Assembly: GCA_000421085.1 (NCBI GenBank)
Contig: ATWE01000021.1
Coordinates: forward strand, 1-64,000
From: Ensifer sp. USDA 6670
GTDB lineage: Bacteria > Pseudomonadota > Alphaproteobacteria > Rhizobiales > Rhizobiaceae
Reading direction: 5' to 3'
Length of the DNA: 64,000 bases
Of this stretch, positions 28,763 through 38,913 are shown piece by piece; position 1 is the first letter of the stretch, and each line of letters begins with the position of its first letter. The translations under genes and the position numbers were made by a program. The notes under the pieces were generated by a model. It made no database searches, was not told the DNA's origin, and saw only the letters and a program-made list of their open reading frames with translations.

Positions 28763-30067
28763 CTAACCCACCTGCCCCTCGTCCTCGGCCGCGCGGATGC
28801 GCAGCTTGGTGATCCGGTTCTTCACCCGCTTCATCACGGTGAAACGCTTGCCGTAGAACGTGAAGGCCTGCCGTTCCTCCGGAATGCTCTTCGATTCATG
28901 GATCACGAGGCCGGCAACTGTCGTCGCCTCCTCGTCCGGCAACGACCAGTCCAGCGCCCGGTTGAGGTCGCGGATCGGCACGGAACCATCGACGACGATC
29001 GAACCATCGGCCTCCTGACGTACGCCCTGGATGTCGATGTCATGCTCGTCGGCAATGTCGCCGACGATCTCTTCGAGAATGTCCTCCAGCGTGACGAGCC
29101 CCTGCACCTGGCCGTATTCGTCGACGACGATCGCAAGATGCAGCTTGCGGCGCAGGAAGGCGTTGAGCTGGTCTTTGAGATTGGTCGAATCCGGAACGAA
29201 CCAGGGTTTCTGCGCAATCTTGACGATATCGAGCGTCTCGGGCTCCACATTCGGCTCGGCGAGCGCCCGGAGCAGGTCCTTGGAATGGACCACGCCGATG
29301 ATGTTGTCGGCCGAGCCGCGCCACAAGGGCAGGCGTGTAAACGGACTTTCGAGGATCTCGCGCACGCAGATCTGGGGCGGATCATCCGCATTGATCGCCC
29401 GCATGCCGGTCCGGTGGATCATGACGTCGGAAACTTCGAGCTCGCCGAGATCGAGCACCCCGCCGAGCCGGTCGCGATCCGCCTTGATGACCGACCCTTC
29501 GCGGTGGAGCAGATTGACGGCGCCGCGCAGTTCCTCATGCGCGGTGAGCATCGGCAAGTCGGAAGAAAGATTGATGCCGAAGAGGTGCAGGATGCGCCTG
29601 ACGATTGCGTTGACGAGGGCGGATACAGGCCCCACGACGGCAACGAAGGGGCGAACCCAAGGCGCAACCGCCAGCGCAAACCGGTCCGGCGACGCGATCG
29701 CCCAGCTCTTCGGCAGGACCTCGGAGAAGATGACGAGCAGTACCGTCATGGCGACGGTGGCGATCGCCACGCCCGAATCGCCGAAGAGGCCGATCAGGAG
29801 GCTCGTCGTCAGCGACGAGGCCAGGATGTTGACGAGGTTGTTGCCGATGAGCAGCGTCCCGATCAGACGGTCGCGCCGCTCGATCAGCCGGGTGACCATG
29901 CCGGCCCGCTCCTCGCCGTTGTTCTCCAGCGTATGCATCCGCGAGCGCGAGGCCGCGGTCAGCGCCGTCTCCGAGCCGGAGAAAAAGGCAGAAATAACGA
30001 GAAGGCAGATAACGGAAAGCAGCGAAAGCCAGTATTCCGTCAAGAAGCTCAGTAGCACATCGGTCAT
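28763..30067 (-). CDS. CorC/HlyC (CNNM-type) membrane protein with CBS domains
   Basis: 434 residues: an N-terminal DUF21/CNNM domain with four hydrophobic segments ([30 protein letters not shown] typical), a CBS pair in the middle ([14 protein letters not shown] and a second), and a C-terminal CorC_HlyC domain ([10 protein letters not shown]...TVAGLVIHE). Such proteins are implicated in Mg/Co or Na/Mg transport. Its ATG overlaps the aroB stop (ATGA), making an aroK-aroB-corC transcription unit. Confidence 0.9.
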   Translation of the reverse strand: MTDVLLSFLTEYWLSLLSVICLLVISAFFSGSETALTAASRSRMHTLENNGEERAGMVTRLIERRDRLIGTLLIGNNLVNILASSLTTSLLIGLFGDSGVAIATVAMTVLLVIFSEVLPKSWAIASPDRFALAVAPWVRPFVAVVGPVSALVNAIVRRILHLFGINLSSDLPMLTAHEELRGAVNLLHREGSVIKADRDRLGGVLDLGELEVSDVMIHRTGMRAINADDPPQICVREILESPFTRLPLWRGSADNIIGVVHSKDLLRALAEPNVEPETLDIVKIAQKPWFVPDSTNLKDQLNAFLRRKLHLAIVVDEYGQVQGLVTLEDILEEIVGDIADEHDIDIQGVRQEADGSIVVDGSVPIRDLNRALDWSLPDEEATTVAGLVIHESKSIPEERQAFTFYGKRFTVMKRVKNRITKLRIRAAEDEGQVG

Positions 30068-31197
30068 CGCGGGTGCTTTTCCGTAAGAAAGCTCAACACC
30101 TCCGAGGAGGGGACGTCGTCCGCCACAAATGACTGGCCTATGCCCCTCGTAAGGATGAAGGTGAGCTTGCCTCCCTTCACCTTCTTGTCCTGGGCGATCG
30201 CCTCCATCAGCCGATCGGCCGGCGGCAATGCACCGGGAATGTCGGCGAGGCGCGTCGGCAGACCGACGGTCTTCAGATGGGCCTCCACGCGCCGCGCATC
30301 ATCAGGGCTCGCAAGATTCATCCGGGCTGAAAACTCATGCGCAAGGACCATGCCGATCGCAACGCCCTCCCCATGCACCAGCCGCTTGCTGTCGTAATCT
30401 GTGGCGGCCTCCAGCGCATGGCCGAAGGTATGGCCGAGATTGAGGAGCGCACGACGTCCGTTTTCGCGCTCGTCCGCGGCAACGACGTCAGCCTTTGCCT
30501 GGCAGCTGACGGCAATCGCCTCGATCCGGGCGGGCCCGCCGGCAAACACCGCCTGCCAGTTCTTCTCGAGCCATTCGAAGAACTCCGGTTTGTCGATCAG
30601 ACCGTATTTCGCGACCTCGGCATAGCCTGCGCGGAATTCGCGCGGGCTCAGCGTGTCGAGCGCGGCGGTATCGGCAAGGACGAGGTCCGGCTGATGGAAG
30701 ACGCCGATCAGGTTCTTGCCGTGCGGCGAATTGATCCCGGTCTTGCCGCCGACCGAGGAATCGACCTGCGCCAGCAGCGATGTCGGGATCTGGATGAAGC
30801 GCGAACCGCGGCGGACTATACCGGCAGCAAACCCGGTAAGATCGCCGATCACGCCCCCGCCGAGCGCGATCACCGCGTCGTTACGCTCGATTCTGGCGCC
30901 GAGGATGGCCTCGCAAACCGGGATCAGGTGCTCGAAGCTCTTGGTCTTCTCGCCTGCCGGCAGGATCAGGGAGACGGCATCGATACCGCTTTCCCCGAGG
31001 CTCGCCATCAGCGCTTCGAGATAGCGCGGCGCGACGTTCTCGTCGGTGATGACCGCCATCTTCCGGCCCTTGAGCCGGGCAGCGATCTCCCTGCCTGCCG
31101 CGGCGATCAGACCGGGGCCGATGAGGATATCGTAGGAACGCTCTGCGAGATCGACGCGGACCTTGCGCTCGGCGGTTGGCATCACATGGCTGGTCAT
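30064..31197 (-). CDS. aroB: 3-dehydroquinate synthase
   Basis: 377 residues, normal length. NAD- and zinc-dependent conversion of DAHP to 3-dehydroquinate, shikimate pathway step 2. Visible motifs are [34 protein letters not shown] and the zinc His in HTFGHALE and HGEGVAIGM. It starts 4 bases after the aroK stop and overlaps the next gene by 4 bases. Confidence 0.96.
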   Translation of the reverse strand: MTSHVMPTAERKVRVDLAERSYDILIGPGLIAAAGREIAARLKGRKMAVITDENVAPRYLEALMASLGESGIDAVSLILPAGEKTKSFEHLIPVCEAILGARIERNDAVIALGGGVIGDLTGFAAGIVRRGSRFIQIPTSLLAQVDSSVGGKTGINSPHGKNLIGVFHQPDLVLADTAALDTLSPREFRAGYAEVAKYGLIDKPEFFEWLEKNWQAVFAGGPARIEAIAVSCQAKADVVAADERENGRRALLNLGHTFGHALEAATDYDSKRLVHGEGVAIGMVLAHEFSARMNLASPDDARRVEAHLKTVGLPTRLADIPGALPPADRLMEAIAQDKKVKGGKLTFILTRGIGQSFVADDVPSSEVLSFLTEKHPR

Positions 31198-31201
31198 GGG
31201 T

Positions 31202-31780
31202 TCAGGCTTTCTGATGATCGGCGATGGCGGCGAGAACCTCCTCGACCATCGCTTCCTTTTTCACATCGCGCGAGAGAACGGTCAGGTCCGCCTCGGCATA
31301 GATCGGGTAGCGCGCGCGCATGAGGTTCTCGAGCGTCTGCTTCGGATTCTCGGTCTTCAGAAGCGGCCGGGTGTCTCGTTTGTTCACCCGCTCCCATAGC
31401 ACATCAAGCTCGGCATTGAGCCAGATGGTCAGGCCGCCCTTCTTGATATGCCGCCGCGAGCGCTCGTTGATATAGGCGCCGCCGCCGGTCGACACCACCC
31501 GCGGGCCGGACCTGAGCAGGCGCTTCAGCACCCGGGCTTCCAGCGCCCGGAACTCTTCCTCGCCATAGGCCGCGAAGAGATCGCTGACCGTCATGCGCGA
31601 GACCCGCTCGATCTCGTGGTCGGAATCGACGAAAGGAACGCCAAGCGCCTGGGCGGTCAGCCGACCGATTGCCGATTTACCCGCCCCCATCAGGCCGATG
31701 AAAACGAGATTACGCTTACCGAGAGTGCGCTTCGCTCTTTCGGCCAGCGTCGCGGAAACCGGTTCGGTCACATCGTTCAT
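31202..31780 (-). CDS. aroK: Shikimate kinase
   Basis: 192 residues. The P-loop is GLMGAGKS (residues 29-36), followed by the shikimate-binding DSDHEIE and FRALEARV, the glycine-rich STGGGAY and the lid region with RDTRPLL. It phosphorylates shikimate. The N-terminal 20 residues precede the family core but have a plausible start at ATG 31780. First gene of aroK-aroB-corC; it diverges from the 49-residue membrane protein and xerD. Confidence 0.95.
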   Translation of the reverse strand: MNDVTEPVSATLAERAKRTLGKRNLVFIGLMGAGKSAIGRLTAQALGVPFVDSDHEIERVSRMTVSDLFAAYGEEEFRALEARVLKRLLRSGPRVVSTGGGAYINERSRRHIKKGGLTIWLNAELDVLWERVNKRDTRPLLKTENPKQTLENLMRARYPIYAEADLTVLSRDVKKEAMVEEVLAAIADHQKA

Positions 31781-32013
31781 TGCGCTTCAAATTCCCCATT
31801 CCTCTCCGGTATCGACAAATCGGGGGGGAGCGTCAAGCCGTCGCTTGGTGTCGCGCCGGCTTCTTGAACTTCAGTGCGGGCCCGTTCATATAGATCGCGC
31901 ATCCGCGCCAGCGAAACGCCCCCTCGGCTGCAGCGATCGTGGGAACGCTTCGAACAGATTGCATGATCCGATGCCGTACCGTTCGTTTCCGGCGCCATGG
32001 AGAGGAGACTTGA

Positions 32014-32163
32014 ATGCCCACCCTCTTCCGCTTCCTGTTCATCTGCGCCGTCGCGGCCGGCATGGTCTATGGCACGATGGTGGCGCTCGTCACTTTCGTC
32101 GACCCGGTTGAGCGGGACGTGACGGTGCGCATTCCTTCGGAACGGGTCAACAAGCCGCAATGA
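32014..32163 (+). CDS. 49-residue single-span membrane protein coupled to xerD
   Basis: The frame encodes [16 protein letters not shown], continuing with a hydrophobic segment to about residue 28, then a short polar tail ending VNKPQ. A strong ribosome site (GGAGAGGAG) lies 7 bases before ATG 32014, and the stop overlaps the xerD start as ATGA. Homologous tiny proteins sit here in many rhizobia, to my memory. The translational coupling suggests it sets the translation of xerD. Function unknown. Confidence 0.75.
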   Translation: MPTLFRFLFICAVAAGMVYGTMVALVTFVDPVERDVTVRIPSERVNKPQ

Positions 32164-33101
32164 CGGATATGTCCGCAGCCTACGTCGAAGCCTTCCTGGA
32201 AATGATGAGCGCGGAACGTGGAGCGGCGGCGAACACGCTGCAATCCTACGAGCGCGACCTCGAGGACGCGCGTTCCTTCCTGCGCTCGCGCGGCACCGGG
32301 CTCACCGACGCCTCGACTGACGATCTCAGAAGCTATCTCTCCCATCTCGCAGGCCAGGGCTTCAAATCGTCGTCGCAAGCGCGGCGGCTCTCGGCTCTCC
32401 GGCAATTTTACAAGTTCCTCTATGCGGAGGGGCTGCGCACGGACGACCCGACAGGCATCCTCGACGCGCCGAAGAAAGCCCGCACACTCCCCAAGACCCT
32501 CAGCATCGAAGACGTCACCCGGCTGATCGGCCAGGCGGAAGCGGAGGCGAAATCCGGCAACGGCGACGCGATGGCGAAATTACGCATGCACGCGCTGATC
32601 GAGCTCCTTTATGCGACGGGCATGCGCGTCAGCGAGCTCGTGTCGCTGCCGGCGAGCGTGCTTGCGCAGAACGGGCGTTTTCTCATAATTCGCGGCAAGG
32701 GTAACAAGGAAAGGCTCGTACCGCTGTCGCAGGCGGCGATCCGGGCCATGCGAGCCTATGGCGAAGCTCTGCAGGAAGAGGCCGACGGTGCGGACAGCCC
32801 CTGGTTGTTCCCGTCCTATGGCAAGACCGGCCATCTGCCGCGGCAGGTCTTCGCCCGCGACCTCAAGGGTCTCGCCGCACGGGCGGGCATCCGGGTGGCG
32901 GCGATTTCGCCGCACGTGCTGCGCCATGCCTTCGCCAGTCATCTGCTCGCCAATGGCGCCGACCTTCGGGCCGTGCAGGAACTGCTCGGCCATTCAGACA
33001 TTTCCACGACACAAATCTATACGCATGTGCTGGAAGAACGGCTTCACGACCTCGTGCAGAACCATCACCCCCTTGCCAAACAGGCGAAAAAACAGGATTA
33101 G
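32160..33101 (+). CDS. xerD: Tyrosine recombinase XerD
   Basis: 313 residues with an N-terminal SAM-like DNA-binding domain and a C-terminal catalytic domain. The full catalytic set is present: Arg156 (GMRVSEL), Lys180 (GKGNKER), His252 and Arg255 (HVLRHAF), His278 (LGHSDI) and the nucleophile Tyr287 (IYTHV). It acts with XerC at dif to resolve chromosome dimers. It begins inside the end of the preceding small gene (4-base overlap). accA follows. No phage or integron context is seen, so the housekeeping recombinase is the best call. Confidence 0.93.
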   Translation: MTDMSAAYVEAFLEMMSAERGAAANTLQSYERDLEDARSFLRSRGTGLTDASTDDLRSYLSHLAGQGFKSSSQARRLSALRQFYKFLYAEGLRTDDPTGILDAPKKARTLPKTLSIEDVTRLIGQAEAEAKSGNGDAMAKLRMHALIELLYATGMRVSELVSLPASVLAQNGRFLIIRGKGNKERLVPLSQAAIRAMRAYGEALQEEADGADSPWLFPSYGKTGHLPRQVFARDLKGLAARAGIRVAAISPHVLRHAFASHLLANGADLRAVQELLGHSDISTTQIYTHVLEERLHDLVQNHHPLAKQAKKQD

Positions 33102-33164
33102 GTCCGCCTGATGGAATGGCTTGGCAGGGCGGCCCTTGTCGAAAAACGATCGGAAACGCGTCTG

Positions 33165-34118
33165 ATGCACAATTATCTCGACTTCGAAAAACCCATCTCT
33201 GATCTCGAAGGCAAGATTCTCGAACTGAAGAAGCTCGCCAGCGAAGACGAGAGCGTTAACACATCAGACGAGATCGCCCGGTTGGAAGGGCGCGTGCGCG
33301 ATGCGATGGTCGAGATCTATTCCAAATTGTCTCCCTGGCAGAAGACCCAGGTCGCTCGCCACCCCTCGCGTCCGCATTTCCTGGACTATGCCTCGCGCCT
33401 CTTCACCGAGTTCACGCCGCTTGCCGGCGACCGGAATTTCGCCAATGACGACGCGATCCAGGCGGGGCTTGCCCGCTTTCACGGCACGCCCGTCGCCGTC
33501 ATCGGCCAGGAGAAGGGCAACGACACGAAGTCGCGCATCAAGCACAATTTCGGCAGCCCCCGTCCCGAGGGCTATCGCAAGGCGACGCGCATAATGGAGA
33601 TGGCCGACCGCTTCGGCCTGCCGCTGATAACGCTGGTCGACACGGCAGGCGCCTATCCGGGCGTCAACGCCGAGGAGCGGGGCCAGGCCGAGGCGATCGC
33701 CCGCTCGACCGAAATGTGCCTCAACGTCAAGGTGCCGATCGTCACGGTGGTTATCGGCGAAGGCGGCTCGGGCGGCGCGATCGCGATTGCGACCGGCAAC
33801 CGCGTCTACATGCTGGAGCACGCAGTCTACAGCGTGATCTCCCCGGAAGGTGCGGCCTCAATCCTCTGGCGCGACTCGACGCGCGCCAAGGAAGCCGCCA
33901 GCAACATGAAGATCACCGCCGAAGACCTGAAGGCGCTCGGCGTCATCGACGGAATAATTCCGGAGCCTGTCGGTGGAGCCCACCGTGACCCGGACGCGGT
34001 CATCAGCCGCACGGAAACCGTGATCGGCGACGCTCTCAAAGAGCTTTCCGCACGCAATGGCGACGAATTGCGGTCCGACCGGCGGCAGAAATATCTGAGT
34101 ATCGGCCGTAACCTCTGA
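33165..34118 (+). CDS. accA: Acetyl-CoA carboxylase carboxyltransferase subunit alpha
   Basis: 317 residues, normal size. The N-terminal helical hairpin ([15 protein letters not shown]) is followed by the crotonase-like core with [36 protein letters not shown] and [11 protein letters not shown]. Together with AccD it transfers carboxyl from biotin to acetyl-CoA in fatty acid synthesis. ATG 33165 (MHNYLDF) is the family start. It follows xerD by about 60 bases. Confidence 0.96.
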   Translation: MHNYLDFEKPISDLEGKILELKKLASEDESVNTSDEIARLEGRVRDAMVEIYSKLSPWQKTQVARHPSRPHFLDYASRLFTEFTPLAGDRNFANDDAIQAGLARFHGTPVAVIGQEKGNDTKSRIKHNFGSPRPEGYRKATRIMEMADRFGLPLITLVDTAGAYPGVNAEERGQAEAIARSTEMCLNVKVPIVTVVIGEGGSGGAIAIATGNRVYMLEHAVYSVISPEGAASILWRDSTRAKEAASNMKITAEDLKALGVIDGIIPEPVGGAHRDPDAVISRTETVIGDALKELSARNGDELRSDRRQKYLSIGRNL

Positions 34119-34362
34119 TTGCGGCTCCGCCCCCAGCCGTTCCAATCCGAACCATTGCGATTATTCCTGGCAGTCGGCAACCGGAAATCGGACTGTGGCC
34201 AAATCTTGGCCATATTCATCAGGTCATGAGAGATGGCCATTCGCAGGGGGCGCCTGCACGGTTAAGATTTCGTGAAGAATAATGACGTACTGATTCGTTG
34301 ACGGCTGTCCCTCGTGGAACAGGCGTGCACGGATAGAATGTGGCTAGAACGGGCTTTTGCCG

Positions 34363-35805
34363 ATGCGTTTCAGGAACCTTGTCCTCACCGCCGCTGTCGC
34401 AGCCGCTCTTGCGGGCTGCACCAACGAGACGCTCGATTCGGTCAACCTGTCGTCCGTCAAGAACAAGACCGAGTATCAGCTTTCCAGCAAGATGGTCGGC
34501 AAGATGCGCGAGCTGGGGATGCAGAAGACGTCCCCGATCCTGTTGCGCATCTTCAAGGAAGAAGGGACGCTCGAGGTCTGGAAGGCGAACACGGCGAACC
34601 GGTTCCAGCTTCTGAAGAGCTACAAGATCTGCGCATGGTCGGGCAAGCTCGGGCCCAAGATGAAGGAGGGAGACCGGCAGGCGCCGGAGGGATTCTATCC
34701 GCTCTATCCGCACCAGATGAACCCGAATTCGAGCTACTATCTGGCCATCAATACGGGCTATCCGAACACCTATGACAAGGTCAACGGCCGCACCGGCACG
34801 CATCTGATGATCCACGGTGCCTGCTCTTCGGCCGGCTGCTATTCGATGACGAACGAGCAGATCATCGAGATCTTCGCGCTCGCCCGCGACGCGTTCAAGG
34901 GCGGCCAGGAAAGCGTGCAGCTTCAAGCCTTTCCCTTCCGCATGACAGCGGAAAACATGGCGCGCCACCGCGACAATCCGAACATCGAGTTCTGGAAGAT
35001 GCTGAAGGCTGGCTACGACCAGTTCGAAGTGACCAAGCGCCCGCCGGCAGTGAATGTCTGCGAGAGGAAATACGTCTTCAATCAGCAGGCTGAGGGACAG
35101 TTCAATGCGGCCGGCCAGTGCCCTGCCATGACGACGCCGCCGGCGCTGCAGATGGCGATGGCGAGCTACGACAAAGACTATCGGCGCGACTACGAGAAGG
35201 CATTGAAGAAATTCGACGGCATGGTCTGGTATGAGCCGACCGAGGCCGAACGCAAGGCGGTCGTCGCCGATCAGCGCAAGGGCCGCGAGCTTGCCTATGC
35301 GCCGACCGGCACCTCGCTCGATGCGGGCAAGCTGCTCAAGGTAAGCGATCTCGAGAAGAAACTTGCCGAACAGAGAGAGGCCGAGGAAGCTAAGCAGGCA
35401 ACCTTGATCCAGAAGGAAGCGCTGGAAAATGCGGCCCGCCAAGGCAAGGGCCTGCCGGTACCGCAGGCCAACCCGCTCGAGCGCCCCGTGGAACAGGCAG
35501 CGGTGCAAGCCGAGCCCGCGAGGAAGTCGCTCTGGGGCCTTTTCTCTCGCAGTGAGCCGGCGGCCGCGCCAGCCGCACCCGCCGCCGAGGCTCCCGCGCA
35601 GCAGGGCGCAGGCCAGCCGGCAACTCAACAGCCCGCACCGGGCCAGCCGCAATCCGCCGCCAGCGGGCAACAGGCAGCACCGCCGGCGCAAGACGATGCT
35701 CAAGTTGCCGCCGCTGCCGCCGGGAATGCGCAAGCGCCGGCACCCGAACAGCAGGCCGCCGAGCAGCCGAAGAAGCGCCCGTTCTGGAAACTCTGGGGCA
35801 ATTGA
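34363..35805 (+). CDS. YafK-type L,D-transpeptidase lipoprotein
   Basis: 480 residues. The lipoprotein signal has LAGC with Cys19. The catalytic domain carries His151 and Cys159 in the HGACSSAGCYSM motif of YkuD/YafK enzymes, which cross-link or trim murein or attach lipoproteins to it. The last 130 residues are low-complexity Ala/Pro/Gln, which may span the periplasm or bind peptidoglycan. ATG 34363 is preferred to TTG 34357. Its stop overlaps the next start (TGATG). Confidence 0.9.
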   Translation: MRFRNLVLTAAVAAALAGCTNETLDSVNLSSVKNKTEYQLSSKMVGKMRELGMQKTSPILLRIFKEEGTLEVWKANTANRFQLLKSYKICAWSGKLGPKMKEGDRQAPEGFYPLYPHQMNPNSSYYLAINTGYPNTYDKVNGRTGTHLMIHGACSSAGCYSMTNEQIIEIFALARDAFKGGQESVQLQAFPFRMTAENMARHRDNPNIEFWKMLKAGYDQFEVTKRPPAVNVCERKYVFNQQAEGQFNAAGQCPAMTTPPALQMAMASYDKDYRRDYEKALKKFDGMVWYEPTEAERKAVVADQRKGRELAYAPTGTSLDAGKLLKVSDLEKKLAEQREAEEAKQATLIQKEALENAARQGKGLPVPQANPLERPVEQAAVQAEPARKSLWGLFSRSEPAAAPAAPAAEAPAQQGAGQPATQQPAPGQPQSAASGQQAAPPAQDDAQVAAAAAGNAQAPAPEQQAAEQPKKRPFWKLWGN

Positions 35806-36038
35806 TGCCCGAGGAACCGAGGCTACGCTACGATCTGAGGGGGCTGAAATGCCCCCTTCCCGTTTTGAAGACGCGCAAGCGAATGGAAAACCTGACGCCC
35901 GGCGCGCTCATCGAAATCGAAACGACCGATCCGCTGGCCGTGATCGACATTCCGCATTTCTGCAACGAGGACGGGCATCGGCTGGAACAGGCTGAGCCGA
36001 TCGCAGGCGGACATCGATTCGTTATCCGCAAGCGGTAG
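35805..36038 (+). CDS. TusA-family sulfurtransferase
   Basis: 77 residues: YDLRGLKCPLPVLKTRK with the catalytic Cys16 in the CPxP motif, and the C-terminal RF(V)I strand of the SirA/TusA fold. TusA-type proteins carry persulfide sulfur for tRNA thiolation or molybdenum cofactor. Its partner is not evident; it overlaps the L,D-transpeptidase stop by one base, a pairing with no obvious shared job. mnmA, a possible sulfur acceptor, lies 26 kb away. Confidence 0.88.
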   Translation: MPEEPRLRYDLRGLKCPLPVLKTRKRMENLTPGALIEIETTDPLAVIDIPHFCNEDGHRLEQAEPIAGGHRFVIRKR

Positions 36039-36048
36039 CTAACTAAAT

Positions 36049-36276
36049 TAAGGCCTGTTGAGATTCGGCATAGGCCGGGGCTTTGATCTCCTCATCCCTG
36101 TGCCGTCACAGGGATCCAGCCAGACCAAGTCCTTGGGCTGAAAGAACTCTTTCCGCGCCGCAGACGCGGCGCTGCTGGATCTCTGTGACAAGCGCAGAGA
36201 TGAGGACGAGGAGAAACGCCATCAACCATCTCGCCGCGACCGTCAAAGGCCCCAGATGAATCTCAACAGGGCCTTA
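36049..36276. repeat. Composite palindromic element with nested inverted repeats
   Basis: The outer arms are TAAGGCCTGTTGAGATTC (36049-36066) and GAATCTCAACAGGGCCTTA (36258-36276), complementary except for one extra base. Inside, TCCTCATCCCTGTG...GATCCAGC (about 36089-36121) is the imperfect inverse of GCTGGATCTCTGTG...GATGAGGA near 36173-36212. The stretch has no gene. The inner wording (ATCCCTGTG..CACAGGGATCCAGC) is very common between Sinorhizobium genes. The outer arms look like the ends of a small non-autonomous element. Confidence 0.7.
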
Positions 36277-36303
36277 GAGCATTCCCAAGAAAAAGTGCGT
36301 GGC
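36274..36303 (+). repeat. TTAGAGCA-type rhizobial intergenic repeat, copy 3 (partial)
   Basis: TTAGAGCATTCCCAAGAAAA followed by AGTGCGTGG. It starts inside the last bases of the composite palindrome, so the two repeat types are fused. Confidence 0.6.
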
Positions 36304-36418
36304 AGCCCGCGGCGAAGCGGGGAGCCCTTGGCGGCGGCGCCCGGCGCATCGCGCCTTCGGGGTCTGAAAATCAAGCCCCCCGGCTGCGGGGATGATGAAG
36401 AAGGCCCGGCCGGACCCC

Positions 36419-37567
36419 TCAGAACTTCATCCCCGGCACCGCCAGCGGGTTGTCCGCGAGCGCCTGCGCATCCGGTCGGTCGACGCGCGGCTTGCCGGTG
36501 AAGGCGTCGAAGAGGTCACGCACGAATGCTTCCTCCAGGCCCTTGGTGATCAGCACCATTCGCGTCCGGCGATCGGCCGGATCCGGCCAGGCGGCAAGCC
36601 GTTCCGGCGCGTGAAAGACCGTCTGCACGCCGTGGAGCACCACCGGCCGCTCCGGATTGTCGGCGACGGAAACGATCGCCTTCATGCGCAGGAGCTTTTC
36701 CCCATAGGCCGAGCGCAGGAGGTCGATGAACATCTCCAGCGCCATTGGTTCGATCGGCCGGTCATGCACGACGCTGAACGAGCGGATGTCCGAACCATGA
36801 CGATTGACGTCGTGATGGTGATGGTGGTGCCCATGGCCGTGATCATCTTCGTGATGGTGGTGGCCATGGTCGTGGTCGTGGCCGTCCGCATGAGCCTCGT
36901 CCTGAAGCCAGCGGCCCACATCGGCGACCTTGGTCGAGGCGTCGTAAAGCCCGCAGACGAAGAGATCGGCCCGGCCCGCCTCCTCCGTGTCTCCGTCGAT
37001 GATCGGCGCACGCGGGTTGAGGTTCCTGAGCCGCGCCTCGAGCCTGCCCATTCCATCACCCTTCGCGAGCCCGGTCTTGCTGACCACCAGCCGGTCGGCC
37101 ACCGCGACCTGCTTCATGGCTTCCACATGATTGGCGATCGTCTGCTCGCCATTGACCGCATCGACGACGGTGACGACACCGTCCAGCCGGAAATTCTGGG
37201 CAATCACGGGGTTCCCCAGGACCGATTGAAGCACCGGTGCCGGATCGGCAAGACCGGTTGTTTCGATGACGACGCGCTTCAGCGGCTTGATGCGGCCGGT
37301 CTGCATCCGGTCCATGAGATCGGCCAGCGTATCGACGAGCTCGCCGCGCACGGTGCAGCACAGGCAGCCGTCGGAAAGCTCGATGACGCCGTCACTCGAC
37401 GCCTCGACCAGGAGGTGGTCGATGGAGACGTCGCCGAATTCGTTGATGATGACGGCCGTGTCGGCAAGCGCCGGATCCTTGAGCACCCGGTTCAGAAGGG
37501 TCGTCTTGCCCGCGCCGAGAAAGCCGGTGAGGATCGAGACCGGCACCACCGGAATTGGACGGTTCAT
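36419..37567 (-). CDS. COG0523 (CobW/ZNG1-type) GTPase with His-rich insert
   Basis: 382 residues. G1 is GFLGAGKT (residues 15-22), followed by NEFGDVSID, the metal motif CLCC (68-71) and the SKTG base motif, then a C-terminal CobW_C domain. Between them, about residues 226-257, lies a stretch with about 20 His mixed with Asp and Glu. These GTPases deliver metals (zinc, cobalt, nickel). The cob genes are 9 kb away and not linked, so a zinc-chaperone role is at least as likely. It starts 13 bases after the D,D-carboxypeptidase stop and is probably co-transcribed. Confidence 0.9.
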   Translation of the reverse strand: MNRPIPVVPVSILTGFLGAGKTTLLNRVLKDPALADTAVIINEFGDVSIDHLLVEASSDGVIELSDGCLCCTVRGELVDTLADLMDRMQTGRIKPLKRVVIETTGLADPAPVLQSVLGNPVIAQNFRLDGVVTVVDAVNGEQTIANHVEAMKQVAVADRLVVSKTGLAKGDGMGRLEARLRNLNPRAPIIDGDTEEAGRADLFVCGLYDASTKVADVGRWLQDEAHADGHDHDHGHHHHEDDHGHGHHHHHHDVNRHGSDIRSFSVVHDRPIEPMALEMFIDLLRSAYGEKLLRMKAIVSVADNPERPVVLHGVQTVFHAPERLAAWPDPADRRTRMVLITKGLEEAFVRDLFDAFTGKPRVDRPDAQALADNPLAVPGMKF

Positions 37568-37580
37568 GAAAAGACTCCGT

Positions 37581-38711
37581 TCAGAAGCTCGGGCGCGGGA
37601 TCGGAATCGGCACATTGGCGATCTCGACCGCGTCACCCTGTGCCGTGGCATCGTTGCCGGCTTTCGCCGTCTTGTCGTCGCTGCCGGGTATCAGGCCGGC
37701 GAAGGCAAGTTTCAGCGGACGGTCGATCTCGTGGATATAGGGTGAAAGCAGCTTCTGCCGGCCGGCCTCGTCGCGCCCCTCGCTGCGCACCTTCGCCGCC
37801 TGCTTCGAGCAGATTTCCTTGCTGATATCGGCAACCACCCCGCGGGTTTCGCCATAAGGGACGATCTCCGCAAGCGAGGGCTTGCCCGTGCTCACCGTGG
37901 TGAAAGCCATCTGCAGGAGCCTGGCCGACTCGTCGGCACGCGCTGCAAGGCTGTCTTCACCGAGCACGACCGATACCACCCTGCGGCCGCCGCGGCTCGC
38001 CGAGGAGACCTGGTTGAAGCCCGAGGCGCAAATGAACCCCGTCTTCATGCCGTCCGCGCCATCGAAGCGGCCGATCAGCATGTTGTAATTGGGATAGTCC
38101 TTCTTGCCGGTAGTGAAGCCTTCCAACGCGAAATAGGAAGCATATTGCGGGAATTCGCGCTTCAGCGTGACCGCGAGCACCGCAAGATCCCGGGCGGTCG
38201 TATATTGCCCCTGGCCGGGCAGGCCGTTGGCATTGATGAAATGCGACGAGGTCATGCCGATGCGGCGTGCCTCGGCATTCATCTTCTCGATAAAGGCCTG
38301 TTCGGATCCGCCGACAGTCTCGGCAATCGCGACGGCGACGTCGTTCGCCGACTTGATCAGCATCATCTTCAACGCGCTGTCGAGCGTCATCTTCTGGCCG
38401 GGCTTGTAGAACATCTTGCTCGGCGGCTCCGAAGCGGCGTTCTTCGTCATGACCACCGGGCTTTGCAGCGTCAGCTGTCCCGCCTGGATCGCCCGGAACG
38501 TGGTATAGGCCGTCATGAGCTTGGTCAGCGACGCCGGATACCATTTCTGGAAGATGTCCTGATGCTCGTAGACCTTGAGCGTATCGACGTCGATTACCAG
38601 CCGCGGATTGGCCGATGCAGGCAGCACCGCAGCCAAGAAGACCGCGCAAGCCCCCGCGAGCATGCCTATCCTGCCCAACCTGTCGCCCAACGGGAATCGT
38701 GCTATTGCCAC
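37581..38711 (-). CDS. D-alanyl-D-alanine carboxypeptidase (low-mass PBP)
   Basis: 376 residues with a signal peptide (about residues 15-34). The serine active-site motifs are SLTK (61-64), SAN (121-123) and KTG (223-225), and a C-terminal domain follows the catalytic one. The family trims the terminal D-Ala of murein peptides (DacA/DacF/DacC type). No clear amphipathic membrane anchor is seen at the very C-terminus, which ends PIPRPSF. First gene of a pair with the COG0523 GTPase. Confidence 0.93.
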   Translation of the reverse strand: MAIARFPLGDRLGRIGMLAGACAVFLAAVLPASANPRLVIDVDTLKVYEHQDIFQKWYPASLTKLMTAYTTFRAIQAGQLTLQSPVVMTKNAASEPPSKMFYKPGQKMTLDSALKMMLIKSANDVAVAIAETVGGSEQAFIEKMNAEARRIGMTSSHFINANGLPGQGQYTTARDLAVLAVTLKREFPQYASYFALEGFTTGKKDYPNYNMLIGRFDGADGMKTGFICASGFNQVSSASRGGRRVVSVVLGEDSLAARADESARLLQMAFTTVSTGKPSLAEIVPYGETRGVVADISKEICSKQAAKVRSEGRDEAGRQKLLSPYIHEIDRPLKLAFAGLIPGSDDKTAKAGNDATAQGDAVEIANVPIPIPRPSF

Positions 38712-38913
38712 AATCCAAACCTCGAAATTCCGGAGTTGCCTCGTATCGTCGCGCTATTTAGCCTATATGGCAAGGAGATGGCAAAGCCCATTCATCTGGC
38801 TGCCGCGCCAATCCACCGCCCGGACACTCCAGCGGCGAGACTCAGCCGGACGCCGAAGCGTCGGGCTTCGCATGCCGAACCAAAGTGAACGAACAGACCG
38901 ACAGGAACGAACA

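Noticed and set aside
32160..33101. xerD as part of a phage or integron
   Set aside because: Full-length chromosomal XerD wording, coupled to a small conserved gene and followed by accA, with no attachment sites, phage genes or cassettes nearby.
36419..37567. CobW acting in cobalamin synthesis
   Set aside because: The COG0523 family is broad, the gene is not linked to cobS-cobT, and the His-rich insert is not specific for cobalt, so the cobW symbol was not used.
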